DNA from: Bog-756 sp963734395
GTDB taxonomy: Bacteria; Actinomycetota; Acidimicrobiia; Acidimicrobiales; RAAP-2
Length of the DNA: 64,000 nt
Direction of reading: 5' to 3'
NCBI GenBank assembly: GCA_963734395.1
Contig: CAVTGY010000007.1
Coordinates: 682,001-746,000, forward strand
This document shows, one piece after another, positions 52,111 through 60,985 of this stretch. The notes below the pieces were generated by a model that saw only the letters and a list, made by a program, of their open reading frames with translations, did no database searches and was not told where the DNA came from. The number at the start of each line of letters is the position of its first letter. Position 1 is the stretch's first letter. The position numbers were made by a program, and so were the translations under genes.

Positions 52111-53070
52111 ATGGAGATCGTGACCGACCCTTCGCGCTGTCGACCCCCATCAGGGGGAACCGCAGTGACCATCGGCGCCTACGACGGCGTCCACCTGGGT
52201 CATCGTGCGCTCCTTGGTGAGCTTTCCGCCCGGGCCCGGGCTGATGGATTGACCACCGCGGTGGTCACCTTCGACCGACATCCGGCCACCGTGGTCCGTC
52301 CCGAGTCGGCGCCGTGTCTCCTTTGCGATCTCGATCAGCGGCTGGAGTTGCTCGAATCGACAGGCGTGGACTTGGTGGTGGTGGTGCCCTTCGACGCCGA
52401 GCGGGCCAACGAGACGGCCGAGGACTTCGTCAACCTGATCCTGATCCAAGCCCTCGATGCTCGGGTGGTGGTGGTGGGCGAGGACTTCCACTTCGGGCAT
52501 GGACGAAAAGGGAATGTTGCCCTCCTGGAGGAGATGGGAAAGAAGGCCGGATTCGCGGTGGACGGCGTGTCGCTCCAGGCCGACAGAGGGCCAAAGGAGA
52601 GGGGTGGCCAACCCATCTCGTCGACCCGTGTGCGCACGGCGATCGCCGCCGGCCGGGTGGAGGAGGCCGCCGAACTGCTCGGACGGCCTCACCAGGTCAG
52701 AGGGATGGTGGTGGCCGGCGATCACCGCGGTGGGACCGAGTTGGGGTTTCCAACCGCCAACGTGGATGTCCCCTCTGGCATCTGCCTGCCCGGAGCCGGC
52801 ATCTACGCCGCGTGGTACCAACGACCGGACGGATCGAGCTGGGAGGCAGCGGTGTCGGTGGGCCGGCGCCCCACCTTCTACGACGACGGCGATCTGCTGG
52901 TGGAGGCCCACCTCCTTGACTTTTCCGGCGAGCTCTACGGCGAGGAGGCGGGGGTGTCCTTCGTCTCCCACCTACGCGACGAGGTGGCATTTGACAGCGT
53001 GGAGGCCCTCATCGAACAGATGGAGCGTGACGTGGAGGTCACCCGGACCAGGCTGGCGTCCCACCGATAG
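52111..53070 (+). CDS. ribF: Bifunctional riboflavin kinase / FAD synthetase
   Basis: RibF phosphorylates riboflavin to FMN and adenylates FMN to FAD. The 319-aa product has the N-terminal nucleotidyltransferase domain (VTIGAYDGVHLGHRALLGEL, FVNLILIQALDARVVVVGEDFHFGHGRKG, ISSTRVRTAIAAGRVEEA). The C-terminal kinase domain has VVAGDHRGGTELGFPTANV and the AAVSVGRRPTF block. In many bacteria rpsO and pnp follow ribF; here the next gene is a minus-strand acyl-CoA synthetase. Confidence 0.95.
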   Translation: MEIVTDPSRCRPPSGGTAVTIGAYDGVHLGHRALLGELSARARADGLTTAVVTFDRHPATVVRPESAPCLLCDLDQRLELLESTGVDLVVVVPFDAERANETAEDFVNLILIQALDARVVVVGEDFHFGHGRKGNVALLEEMGKKAGFAVDGVSLQADRGPKERGGQPISSTRVRTAIAAGRVEEAAELLGRPHQVRGMVVAGDHRGGTELGFPTANVDVPSGICLPGAGIYAAWYQRPDGSSWEAAVSVGRRPTFYDDGDLLVEAHLLDFSGELYGEEAGVSFVSHLRDEVAFDSVEALIEQMERDVEVTRTRLASHR

Positions 53071-53115
53071 CCGAAACCGAGCTCTCGTGCGGCCCGCGGT
53101 CGGCCGCGGTCGAGC

Positions 53116-54948
53116 TCAACCAGCCTTTGGCTCTCCGAGGAGCTCATCGCGTAGCTGGCGCTTGAGGGCCTTTCCCGCGGGATTGCGGGGAAGCGGTTCG
53201 GACCTGAACCAGAACCGGGAGGGGACGTTGAACGCGGCCAGCCGTTCCGCCACGAAGCGGGCCAGTTCGTCGCCACCGACGTTCTGCCCCGGCCGCAGCA
53301 CGACGACCGCACCGACCTCCTCGCCGAGCACGGGGTGGGGCACGCCGATGACGGCGCAGTCGGCCACCGCGGGATGCTCGAAGAGGGCGGCCTCCACCTC
53401 GACGCAGTACACGTTCTCACCACCGCGGATGATCATGTCCTTCGACCGATCGACGATATGGACGAATCCCTCTTCGTCGATGCGGGCGACGTCACCGGTG
53501 CGGAGCCAGCCGCCGGCGAAGGTGGCAGCCGTCTCCTCGGGCCGGTTCCAGTAGCCCCGCACCACGTTGGGGCCCCTGATCCACAGTTCGCCGGTCCGTG
53601 CGGGATCGTCGTCTTCGTCAGGCGGCGGTTGGTCGCCCTGGTACCCCTCTGGCACCACGGCGACATCGCAGACCGGTGCCGGCGGCCCGACACTGTCGGG
53701 CTTGCGGACGTAGTCGTCTCCGGCGTTCATGGTGGTCATGGCCGACGTTTCGGTCAGGCCGTAGCCGTTGCCCGGAGCCCCGCCCGGAAAGTGCTGTTTG
53801 ATCCGACGCACCAGGTCGGGGGGGCACGGTGCGCCGCCGTAGGAGATCGATCGCACCGAGGAGGTGTCCCGCTTGGCGAAGTTGGGTGAGTCGATGACCT
53901 GCATGACCATTGCCGGCACCCCACCGAACACGGTGATCTGCTCGCGCTCGATCAACTCGAGCGCCCGCTCGGGGTCGAAATGATGCATCATCACCAGCTT
54001 GCCGCCGGCGGCGGTGTTGGACACCAGCACGGCGTGGCAGCCGGTGGCGTGGAAGAGAGGCACCGACAGGAGGTTGGAGCTCTGGACCCTGTCTTTGATG
54101 TAGTCAGGCGGCGCCGAACGTCGAAAGGTGCCCGCGGTGCGGACGAAGAACAGGTTCATCAGGTTGGAAACACTGTTGCGATGAGTGCCGACCGCTCCTT
54201 TGGGCCGACCGGTGGTGCCCGATGTATAGAAAATGGTGGCGTCGTCGTCCGGATCGATGGTGACCTCAGGAAGCGTGGCGCCGTGGCCCGAGAGTCTGAT
54301 CAGATCAGCGAAGGGGATCACCGGTACTGGCGACGATCGGGTCCGGTCCATCGTTGACGCCTCTGCCGCTCGGCGACCTCCGTCCGGATCCGGTTCCTCG
54401 CAGCAGAGGACAACGGTCCGCAGTTGGGGGATCTCCTCAAGGTGAGGACCGATCCGATCCTTCCGCTCCTCGTCGACGAACACCACGGAGGTGCCCGAGT
54501 CGTCCAGGCCGTAGGCCAGTTCCGGACCTGTCCACCAGGCGTTGAGTGGAACCACGATCGCACCCACCGCGATCGAGGCCCAAAACGCTATGACCCACTC
54601 AGGGAGGTTGCGCATGGCGATGGCCACCCGATCGCCTTTGCGGATCTCCAACTGTTGGGTGAGGGCGTGGGCGAGAGCGGCGACCCTTTCGAAGTGCTCG
54701 GCGAAGCTGATCCGTTCGTCCTCGTAGACCAGAAAGTCCTTCTCCCCGTGAAGGGATGACAGCTCGAGCACGGTGCGAAGGCTGGACGGCGCCGACTTCC
54801 AGGTTCGGGTGGGAACCCCGCGGATGGTCACATCCTCCATCTCGAAGAGCTGTCCGGGAGCGGTGAGGGTGGCGGTGGCCTCGGCCAGGGTGGGAGCAGG
54901 GCTCTCGGCCGCAGGTGGATCAACGGCCTGTTCGACCGCGTCGGCCAT
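53116..54948 (-). CDS. AMP-dependent acyl-CoA synthetase/ligase
   Basis: A 610-aa class I adenylate-forming enzyme that activates a carboxylic acid to its CoA thioester through an acyl-AMP. Motifs: A3 P-loop TIFYTSGTTGRPKGAVGTHRN, A5 GNGYGLTETSA, A7 GELWIRGPNVVRGYWNRPEET, A8 IDEEGFVHIVDRSKDMIIRGGENVYCVEVE and the catalytic Lys in PAGKALKRQLRDELL. The substrate (probably a fatty or other acyl acid) is not determinable. It lies 6 bp behind orn on the same strand, so orn and this gene may share a transcript. A WS/DGAT gene that uses acyl-CoA lies nearby on the other strand. Confidence 0.9.
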   Translation of the reverse strand: MADAVEQAVDPPAAESPAPTLAEATATLTAPGQLFEMEDVTIRGVPTRTWKSAPSSLRTVLELSSLHGEKDFLVYEDERISFAEHFERVAALAHALTQQLEIRKGDRVAIAMRNLPEWVIAFWASIAVGAIVVPLNAWWTGPELAYGLDDSGTSVVFVDEERKDRIGPHLEEIPQLRTVVLCCEEPDPDGGRRAAEASTMDRTRSSPVPVIPFADLIRLSGHGATLPEVTIDPDDDATIFYTSGTTGRPKGAVGTHRNSVSNLMNLFFVRTAGTFRRSAPPDYIKDRVQSSNLLSVPLFHATGCHAVLVSNTAAGGKLVMMHHFDPERALELIEREQITVFGGVPAMVMQVIDSPNFAKRDTSSVRSISYGGAPCPPDLVRRIKQHFPGGAPGNGYGLTETSAMTTMNAGDDYVRKPDSVGPPAPVCDVAVVPEGYQGDQPPPDEDDDPARTGELWIRGPNVVRGYWNRPEETAATFAGGWLRTGDVARIDEEGFVHIVDRSKDMIIRGGENVYCVEVEAALFEHPAVADCAVIGVPHPVLGEEVGAVVVLRPGQNVGGDELARFVAERLAAFNVPSRFWFRSEPLPRNPAGKALKRQLRDELLGEPKAG

Positions 54949-54954
54949 TGCTGT

Positions 54955-55512
54955 CTACCCCGGGTCCGTGGCCCGGAAGATGGCCGTACGGTAGTAGGCC
55001 AGCTCGGCCACGCTCTCGCGGATGTCATCCATGGCCCGGTGTCCTCCGGCCTTGACCGGCGCATCCTTCATGACGAGCGGATACCAACGGCGAGCGAGTT
55101 CCTTGACCGTCGAGACGTCCACGGAGCGGTAGTGAAGGTACTCCTCGACCTCGGGGAGCTGTGCGGCCAGAAACCTCCGATCGGTACCGATCGAGTTGCC
55201 GGCCAGCGGCACCGTCCTGGCCTTGGGCACGTGGGATCGGATGAAGTCCAGGGTGGATGCTCCGGCCTGTTCGAGGGTGACGGTCGAGGCGGCGATGTCG
55301 GCGAGCAGTCCGCTCTTGGTGTGCATGGTCCGTACGAATTCGTCCATGGTGGCCAGTTGCTCGGGAGCGGTGGCCACCACCAGGTCGGGGCCCTCGGCCA
55401 CGATGGCCAGGTCGTCGTCGGTGATCAGGGTGGCCACCTCCACGATGACATCGGATTTGACGTCGAGCCCGGTCATCTCGAGGTCCATCCACACCAGCAC
55501 CAGGGTGACCAT
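54955..55512 (-). CDS. orn: Oligoribonuclease
   Basis: Orn degrades 2-5-nt RNA fragments, including pGpG from cyclic-di-GMP turnover. The 185-aa DEDDh exonuclease has the metal-binding LVWMDLEMTGLD (Asp, Glu), LAGNSIGTDRRFLAAQLPEVEEYLHYRSVDVSTVKELARRW and the His/Asp pair in GGHRAMDDIRESVAEL. The length is typical. It is divergent from dut; the 112-bp gap between them holds a 13-bp palindrome-like sequence. Confidence 0.95.
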   Translation of the reverse strand: MVTLVLVWMDLEMTGLDVKSDVIVEVATLITDDDLAIVAEGPDLVVATAPEQLATMDEFVRTMHTKSGLLADIAASTVTLEQAGASTLDFIRSHVPKARTVPLAGNSIGTDRRFLAAQLPEVEEYLHYRSVDVSTVKELARRWYPLVMKDAPVKAGGHRAMDDIRESVAELAYYRTAIFRATDPG

Positions 55513-55537
55513 ACCGGATGGGGGCGGGCGGCCAATA

Positions 55538-55550
55538 TGACGGACCGTCA
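55538..55550. promoter_or_regulatory. Inverted repeat in the orn-dut divergent region
   Basis: TGACGG-A-CCGTCA is a 6+1+6 dyad located 25 bp from the orn start and 75 bp from the dut start. It could be an operator serving both promoters; no cognate regulator is evident. Confidence 0.35.
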
Positions 55551-55624
55551 GATGGGTTCAGATCGGGGTGGTGCCGGTCGGCCGACGCCAGTAGCGTCCT
55601 GGGGGAACGAATCGGAGGAGTCCG

Positions 55625-56128
55625 GTGGCCCCGGCAACACACGGCGAAACGGTGTCTGTCGAGGGGGGCGAGGGCGTCAACGGGCGCGGAACCATCTCGG
55701 TGCCGGTGATCCGGATCGATCCGGATCTGCCCTTGCCCGGGTATGCGCATCCGGGTGATGCCGGTGCCGACCTGGTGGCCCGCACCGGCGCCACGCTGGC
55801 GGCCAACGGTGGTCGCGCCCTGGTACCCACCGGCATGGCGGTGGCCATTCCCGAGGGTTGGGCGGGGTTCGTGCAACCGAGAAGCGGTTTGGCGCTGCGA
55901 CACGGGGTCACCTGTCTCAACACTCCCGGCCTCATCGACTCGGGATACCGTGACGAGCTGGCGGTGCTGTTGGTCAATACCGACCCGGAGGCACCCTATG
56001 AGATTCACCGAGGAGACCGGATCGCCCAACTGGTGATCCAACGGGTGGAGACGGCGGACTTCGTCGAAGTGACCGATCTGTCCACGACGCAACGGGGCCA
56101 GGGTGGCTTCGGATCGACCGGCCGGTAA
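55625..56128 (+). CDS. dut: dUTP diphosphatase (dUTPase)
   Basis: Dut hydrolyses dUTP to dUMP, preventing uracil misincorporation. All five motifs are present: HPGDAGADLVA, PRSGLALRHGV, NTPGLIDSGYRDELAVLLVN, RGDRIAQLVIQ and RGQGGFGSTGR. GTG 55625 has GGAGGAG upstream and gives 167 aa. The first 22 aa are a non-conserved extension, and the core begins near VPVIRIDPDLPLPGYAH. The WS/DGAT gene starts 6 bp after its stop. Confidence 0.95.
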   Translation: MAPATHGETVSVEGGEGVNGRGTISVPVIRIDPDLPLPGYAHPGDAGADLVARTGATLAANGGRALVPTGMAVAIPEGWAGFVQPRSGLALRHGVTCLNTPGLIDSGYRDELAVLLVNTDPEAPYEIHRGDRIAQLVIQRVETADFVEVTDLSTTQRGQGGFGSTGR

Positions 56129-56134
56129 CCGGCG

Positions 56135-57658
56135 ATGGACCGACTGACCGGATTGGACGGGGCATTCCTGTCCCTGGAATCACCGACAACCCACCTCCAT
56201 ATCCTCGGGGCGCTGATCTTCGACCCCAGCGAGGTGAAGGGAGGTGTGGACTTCTGGCAGATCAGGCAGATGGTCGCCGAACGCCTGCCCTTGGTTCCAC
56301 CGTTCCGCAAGAGGGTGGTCGAGGTTCCCTTCGGGGTGCAGCACCCGGCCATGGTGGACGACCCCGACTTCGATCTCGACTATCACGTGCGGCGGGTCAG
56401 CCTTCCGTCCCCGGGGGGCATCGAGGAGTTGGAGGTGTTGCTCGGCGACCTGGCCTCACGACCGCTCGATCGCACACGGCCTCTGTGGGAGTTCCATGTG
56501 GTCGAAGGCGTGGAGGACGGCCGTCTGGCCCTGGTACCCAAGGTGCACCACTCGATCATCGACGGCGTTTCCGGCGCCGAAGTGATCGCCGCATTCTTTG
56601 ATCTCACTCCGACTCCGGCACCCCGACCCCTGTTCGGCCGGACCCGGGGCTCGCGCAGATGGGACCGCCCGAGGGGGGACGGCCGATCTCCCCAATCGGT
56701 CCCGAGTCGACGCTCGGTTCAGGACCCTGCGTGGTCCCCGGACCCGTTGCCAGGAGGAGGGGAGCAGTGGCGCAGCATCCTCGGGTCCCTGCCCGGCCAT
56801 GCCGATTCGGTCATTCGCACCGTCTCCCGGACGCTGGCCGGCGCCCGGAGCCTCACCGGCAGGCAGCTGGACGGGAACCCGCCTCCCTACCCCTTCGAGG
56901 CACCCCGCACCTCGATCAATCGGGCCATCTCGGCTCATCGGCGGGTCGCATTCGCCGAACTTCCGCTCAATGAGATCCATCGGGTCCGAGAAGTGCTCGG
57001 TGGAACCACCAATGACGTGGTGTTGGCCATCGTTGCCGGCGCCATGCGCACCTTCTTCGACCGACGTGAGGAGCACCTGGGCAAGCCGCTGGTAGCGATG
57101 GTGCCGGTGTCGGTTCGCACCGAGTCCGAACAGGGTGAGTTGGGCAATCGGTTGTCGGCCATGATGGTGCCGTTGGCCGACGTGATGGCGGAGCCGGCCG
57201 AGCGTCTTCGGCTGATCTCAGAAAGGACGAGATCGGCAAAGGAACGGCGTAGTGGGCCAGGCACGGACGTGTTCGCCGGCTGGGCGCAGGCCCTGGCTCC
57301 CGCCATCGCCACCAGGCTGACCAGATTGGTGAGCAATGTGCGACTGTTCGACCATCTGACGCCGATGTTCAATCTGATCGTCTCAAACGTACCCGGACCC
57401 GACTTCCCCTTGTATTTTGCCGGCGCTCGTATGGTGGCCATGTATCCGGTTGGACCGATCATCGAGGGTGTCGGGATCAACGTGACCGTCTTCTCCTACC
57501 TGGACACCTTGTACGTCGGGATCCAGGGATGCTGGGAACTGGTGCCGGACATCGACACCATCGTTCATGGCATCCACGGCTCGATGGAGGAGCTGACAAG
57601 GGAGGTCAACCGCAAGGTCAGGCCGGTGCCGTGGTGGCACGGTGAGCTCCCCGCCTAG
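56135..57658 (+). CDS. Wax ester synthase / diacylglycerol acyltransferase (WS/DGAT)
   Basis: WS/DGAT enzymes transfer acyl-CoA to diacylglycerol or fatty alcohol, making triacylglycerol or wax-ester storage lipids. The 507-aa protein starts DRLTGLDGAFLSLESPTTHLHILGALIFDP and carries the active-site HHSIIDG (HHxxxDG) at 138-144. The C-terminal domain has NDVVLAIVAGAMR and NLIVSNVPGPDFPLYFAGARMVAMYPVGPIIEGVGINVTVFSY. Which acceptor is used is not visible. It is 6 bp behind dut, so co-transcription is likely by position alone. Confidence 0.92.
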   Translation: MDRLTGLDGAFLSLESPTTHLHILGALIFDPSEVKGGVDFWQIRQMVAERLPLVPPFRKRVVEVPFGVQHPAMVDDPDFDLDYHVRRVSLPSPGGIEELEVLLGDLASRPLDRTRPLWEFHVVEGVEDGRLALVPKVHHSIIDGVSGAEVIAAFFDLTPTPAPRPLFGRTRGSRRWDRPRGDGRSPQSVPSRRSVQDPAWSPDPLPGGGEQWRSILGSLPGHADSVIRTVSRTLAGARSLTGRQLDGNPPPYPFEAPRTSINRAISAHRRVAFAELPLNEIHRVREVLGGTTNDVVLAIVAGAMRTFFDRREEHLGKPLVAMVPVSVRTESEQGELGNRLSAMMVPLADVMAEPAERLRLISERTRSAKERRSGPGTDVFAGWAQALAPAIATRLTRLVSNVRLFDHLTPMFNLIVSNVPGPDFPLYFAGARMVAMYPVGPIIEGVGINVTVFSYLDTLYVGIQGCWELVPDIDTIVHGIHGSMEELTREVNRKVRPVPWWHGELPA

Positions 57659-57776
57659 TCGGTTGGCGATCGGTGTCTTCCGCTCGGATGGTGTGGGTAC
57701 GGCCGACCCACCGACGATCGATTGCAGGTTGGCCCGGGGAGGAGATGGTCGGGCTGCTGCTAAAGTCCAGCCCTAC

Positions 57777-57852
57777 GCGGACGTGGCTCAGTTGGTAGAG
57801 CATCACCTTGCCAAGGTGAGGGTCGCGGGTTCGAATCCCGTCGTCCGCTCCA
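57777..57852 (+). tRNA. tRNA-Gly (anticodon GCC)
   Basis: A complete 76-nt cloverleaf: acceptor GCGGACG/CGTCCGC, D arm GCTC..GAGC, anticodon arm TCACC-TTGCCAA-GGTGA with anticodon GCC, and T arm GCGGG-TTCGAAT-CCCGT with one G-T pair. The discriminator is T and CCA is encoded. TAAAGT at 57761-57766 is a likely -10 box. The gene borders an accessory region carrying recombinases, so its 3' end is a candidate integration site, though no second copy of that end was found in the window. Confidence 0.97.
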
Positions 57853-58092
57853 GACAAATCCCAGCTGGGAGAGAGAGAGACGGACAACGCGACGGCCCCG
57901 AACCGGACACGAGCGGGGCCACCCGAAGCGGGACAAGGGAGGGGCCGGCGCAGGAGGGGCGGTTTGGGGGCTGAGTCTTGTCTGCCTCACAACGGCACCC
58001 TTGCCACGCTGACGTTGCGCCTAGGGAATCCACGCCTCCGCTCCGAGGTCGGAGACCGCTCAACTGGTCACTCGGTGAACTCGGGTATTCCG

Positions 58093-58098
58093 TAGGCT
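58093..58098 (+). promoter_or_regulatory. Putative -10 box of the zinc-ribbon array gene
   Basis: TAGGCT lies exactly 6 nt before GTG 58105, the same leaderless architecture as core genes, suggesting the accessory gene is expressed by the host machinery. Confidence 0.48.
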
Positions 58099-58104
58099 CA
58101 GGTT

Positions 58105-59799
58105 GTGCGAAGTCGCCCTCTGACCGAATCCCATCCGGAACTGGCTGGCGAGGCTGTTGGCTGGGATCCAGCGACGGTCTCGGCCGGCACGAACAAGAAA
58201 CTGACTTGGCAGTGTGCTGCAGGTCATCATTGGGACGCCACACCGAACAACCGATCGAACGGATCAGGTTGTCCGTACTGTGCTGGCCGGAGGGTGCTTT
58301 CCAGTTTCAACGACCTCAACACGACTCACCCGCACCTGACGGCCGAGGTGGTCACCGGGGACACAACCACCGTCTCCGCCGGGAGCCACAAGGAATTCCG
58401 GTGGCGGTGCGCATCTGGCCACGAATGGGAGGCTCCCGTCAGTGGCCGAGCCAGAGGTGAAGGTTGCCCCGTGTGCGCAGGTCGAGTGGTGATCGCTGGT
58501 GCGAACGATCTCGCTACCGTCGCTCGCGACATCGCCTCCGAACTGGTCGACGGCGATTCCACGACAATCACCGTGAGCAGCAACAGGCGATTCACGTGGC
58601 GATGTGCTCTTGGTCACGAATGGCGGGCATCAGCCAACGCCCGAAGTCGGGGAAGCAACTGTCCGGTTTGTGCGAATCAAAGGGTCGAGGTTGGATTCAA
58701 CGACCTCTGGACGACTAGGCCGGAGTTGGCCGCCCAGGTCGTCGACGGTGCCGACCCGTCTTCTGTCACGGCCCGCAGTGGCAAGCGATGCACATGGAGG
58801 TGCGACCTCGGGCACGAATGGGAAGCCCGCGTAGCCGATCGGTCGAGTGGACGTGGCTGCCCGGTCTGCGCCAACCAGAGACTCGAAGTAGGTTTCAACG
58901 ATCTCGCTACCAAGTTCCCGGAAGTCGCGGCCCAGGCCAACGGTTGGGATCCGACGACTGTGACTGCGGGCATCAACCGTAAGTATCCATGGCTCTGCGA
59001 AAAGGGCCATGAGTGGAGTGCCACCATCGGAAGCAGGACCTCCGGTGTCGGCTGCCCATACTGTTCGGGTAAGGCGGTCATTCAAGGTGAGACTGACCTT
59101 GCGACCAGGCATCCTGATCTCGTCACGGAAGTCGTCCAAGGTGACCCGACAAAGGTGTCCGCCGGAAGTGAGAAGCGATTCCGTTGGCGGTGCGACGAGG
59201 GCCACGAATGGGATGCCATCGTCGCCAACCGAGCCAACGGTGTCGGCTGCCCGGTCTGCAGCAATCAGTTGCTTTCGGTTGGGCACAACGATCTCGCTAC
59301 CGTTCGCCCTGATCTCGTACGCCAACTGGTGGACACCGACCCCACTACGGTGCTGGCTGGGAGCGCACGGAAGTGCCGATGGCGCTGCGACGAAGGCCAC
59401 GAGTGGACGACCGCAGTCAATGCTCGAATGTCCGGCCGAGGTTGCCCATCCTGCGCCAAGTACGGGTTCGACCCAGGTTCACCAGCCTGGATCTATCTCC
59501 TCGAACACCCGACATGGAACCTACTTCAGGTCGGCATTACGAACGTCCCAGAGGTCCGTCTGAACCAGCATGGGCGTTTGGGCTGGGAAGTGCTGGACCT
59601 GAGAGGACCAATGGATGGAGTCATCGCACGCAGCTGGGAGTCTTCGATCCTCCATCTGCTGAAATCGTCCGGAGGGATCATGGCCACGAAGGAGATCGCA
59701 GGGAAGTTCAGTGGGTTTACGGAAGCCTGGTCGATGGGCTCGTACCCAGTCACTTCACTCCGTGAGTTGATGGATGCCGTTGATGGGGCAGAGAGCTGA
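58105..59799 (+). CDS. Seven-module zinc-ribbon array protein with GIY-YIG-like C-terminus
   Basis: A 564-aa protein. Seven modules repeat every 65-66 aa; the WxC tryptophans are at 35, 100, 165, 231, 296, 361 and 426. Each reads W-x-C-x3-H-x-W...G-x-x-C-P-x-C, a zinc ribbon or treble clef resembling the DUF4379-type repeat. Each is joined by a conserved NDL-T-x-x-P-x-L linker. Residues 462-520 resemble a GIY-YIG nuclease: WIYLL, LQVGIT, then R485, H489 and E512 at the catalytic spacing. The likely role is sequence- or structure-directed DNA binding with nicking. Base composition is less GC-rich than the core genes, and it lies between tRNA-Gly and a recombinase element, suggesting acquisition. 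Function unproven. Confidence 0.75.
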   Translation: MRSRPLTESHPELAGEAVGWDPATVSAGTNKKLTWQCAAGHHWDATPNNRSNGSGCPYCAGRRVLSSFNDLNTTHPHLTAEVVTGDTTTVSAGSHKEFRWRCASGHEWEAPVSGRARGEGCPVCAGRVVIAGANDLATVARDIASELVDGDSTTITVSSNRRFTWRCALGHEWRASANARSRGSNCPVCANQRVEVGFNDLWTTRPELAAQVVDGADPSSVTARSGKRCTWRCDLGHEWEARVADRSSGRGCPVCANQRLEVGFNDLATKFPEVAAQANGWDPTTVTAGINRKYPWLCEKGHEWSATIGSRTSGVGCPYCSGKAVIQGETDLATRHPDLVTEVVQGDPTKVSAGSEKRFRWRCDEGHEWDAIVANRANGVGCPVCSNQLLSVGHNDLATVRPDLVRQLVDTDPTTVLAGSARKCRWRCDEGHEWTTAVNARMSGRGCPSCAKYGFDPGSPAWIYLLEHPTWNLLQVGITNVPEVRLNQHGRLGWEVLDLRGPMDGVIARSWESSILHLLKSSGGIMATKEIAGKFSGFTEAWSMGSYPVTSLRELMDAVDGAES

Positions 59800-59846
59800 G
59801 CAGGTGTTCCGAGTGCGATTCGCTTGGCTAGCTGCCCCCTACCGGC

Positions 59847-59880
59847 ACTTATACGGGTGATCCACTTATACGGGTGATCC
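59847..59880 (+). repeat. 17-bp x2 perfect tandem repeat at the left end of the element
   Basis: ACTTATACGGGTGATCC occurs twice back to back (59847-59863, 59864-59880). It lies 65 bp before the first recombinase gene and is a candidate recombinase-binding array. Confidence 0.85.
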
Positions 59881-59944
59881 GCCAGTTCGGCTGACCGCTC
59901 GGGGAGAATTTCCCCGGGCGGAGGCTCGGACAAGGAGGATTGCC

Positions 59945-60985
59945 GTGGTCTGGTCTCCGCAGTTGCAACGCGTCGCCCGTGAGGGTGGCGGCCATCGATA
60001 TCAGCTCGGTCACGAGCTGGTTGACGCCTTCTTGGAGTTCGCATCTGGGAGAGCCCGGCCGAACACGGTGCGCGCTTATGCGCACGATCTGAAGGCGTTC
60101 TTCACCGTCGTCACCAAGGACCCCGTCGAGGTGACACCGGCCGACGTGATGACCTTCGTCGCCGAACAACAACAGCCCCGATCCGGTGCCGAGAACGTCG
60201 TGCACTTCCCCGACGCCGGGACCGGACTGTCACCGGCAACGGTCATGCGGCGGCTGGCAGCGGTCTCTGCCTTCTATGGATATCTGTTGACTCGGGCCGA
60301 CACGCCGGTGGCGGTGAACCCGGTGCCACGGGGCCTGCCCACCCGGCGCAGCCGCCGGGAGCTTCGGGGCGCACCCCTGGTGCAGGGAGTGCGCCGTCTG
60401 CCTCGGATCCTCGACCCCGAGGAAGCAGCCGCCCTCCTTTCTGCACTGCGGACCCGACGTGACCGGGCCATCACCGAAGCCATGCTGCTGGGTGGTCTCC
60501 GTCGATGTGAGGCGCTCGGGCTCCGGCTGGAGGACATCCGCCTCGGCGAGTGTCGGGTCTTCATCGCCGAGGGCAAAGGTGGCCACCAGCGCCTGGTGCC
60601 GATGTCACCCACGTTCTTTGCCACCGTGGCCGACTACTTGGAGTGCGAACGACCCATCGACGCACCCGGTGACCGGCTCTTCGTTGTGCTGAAGGGACCC
60701 AACCGTGGGATGCCGCTCTCCACAGAAGGCCTCGACGAGGTCATGGCGGCGGCGAGGAAGCGGGCCGGGCTCACCCATGGCACCTGTCACGAGCTCCGCC
60801 ACACCTGTCTGACCAGACTGCGGGAAGCGGGCATGTCCCTCGAGGCCCTCCAGGCCCAGGCCGGACACCGATCGATCGCCTCGACCCAGGTCTATCTGCA
60901 CCTCGGGTCGGACTGGTTGGCCGCCGAGTACCGCGCCGCCGCCGATGTCGTCGAGGCCGACCTGGCGCTCGAGGCCCTGTCATGA
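59945..60985 (+). CDS. Tyrosine recombinase/integrase, first of pair
   Basis: A 346-aa phage-integrase-family protein. The N-terminal core-binding domain (ELVDAFLEFASGRARPNTVRAYAHDLKAFFTVV) is followed by the catalytic domain with Arg in GGLRRCEALGLRLEDI, Lys in AEGKGGHQRLVP, HxxR in CHELRHTCLTRLREAG, and His plus nucleophile Tyr in AGHRSIASTQVYLHLG. GTG 59945 is served by AAGGAGG. It overlaps the second recombinase by 4 nt (ATGA), implying coupled synthesis and perhaps a hetero-oligomeric recombinase. It lies inside the repeat-bounded element. Confidence 0.9.
   Translation: MVWSPQLQRVAREGGGHRYQLGHELVDAFLEFASGRARPNTVRAYAHDLKAFFTVVTKDPVEVTPADVMTFVAEQQQPRSGAENVVHFPDAGTGLSPATVMRRLAAVSAFYGYLLTRADTPVAVNPVPRGLPTRRSRRELRGAPLVQGVRRLPRILDPEEAAALLSALRTRRDRAITEAMLLGGLRRCEALGLRLEDIRLGECRVFIAEGKGGHQRLVPMSPTFFATVADYLECERPIDAPGDRLFVVLKGPNRGMPLSTEGLDEVMAAARKRAGLTHGTCHELRHTCLTRLREAGMSLEALQAQAGHRSIASTQVYLHLGSDWLAAEYRAAADVVEADLALEALS

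Noticed and set aside
57825..57852. Search for a second copy of the tRNA-Gly 3' end as an att site
   Set aside because: No duplicate found up to 64000; it may lie outside the window.
57853..58104. Possible gene between tRNA-Gly and the zinc-ribbon gene
   Set aside because: Open frames here are short, Arg/Pro-rich shadows; only a 12-bp palindrome TCCCAGCTGGGA and a GA-rich tract are seen.
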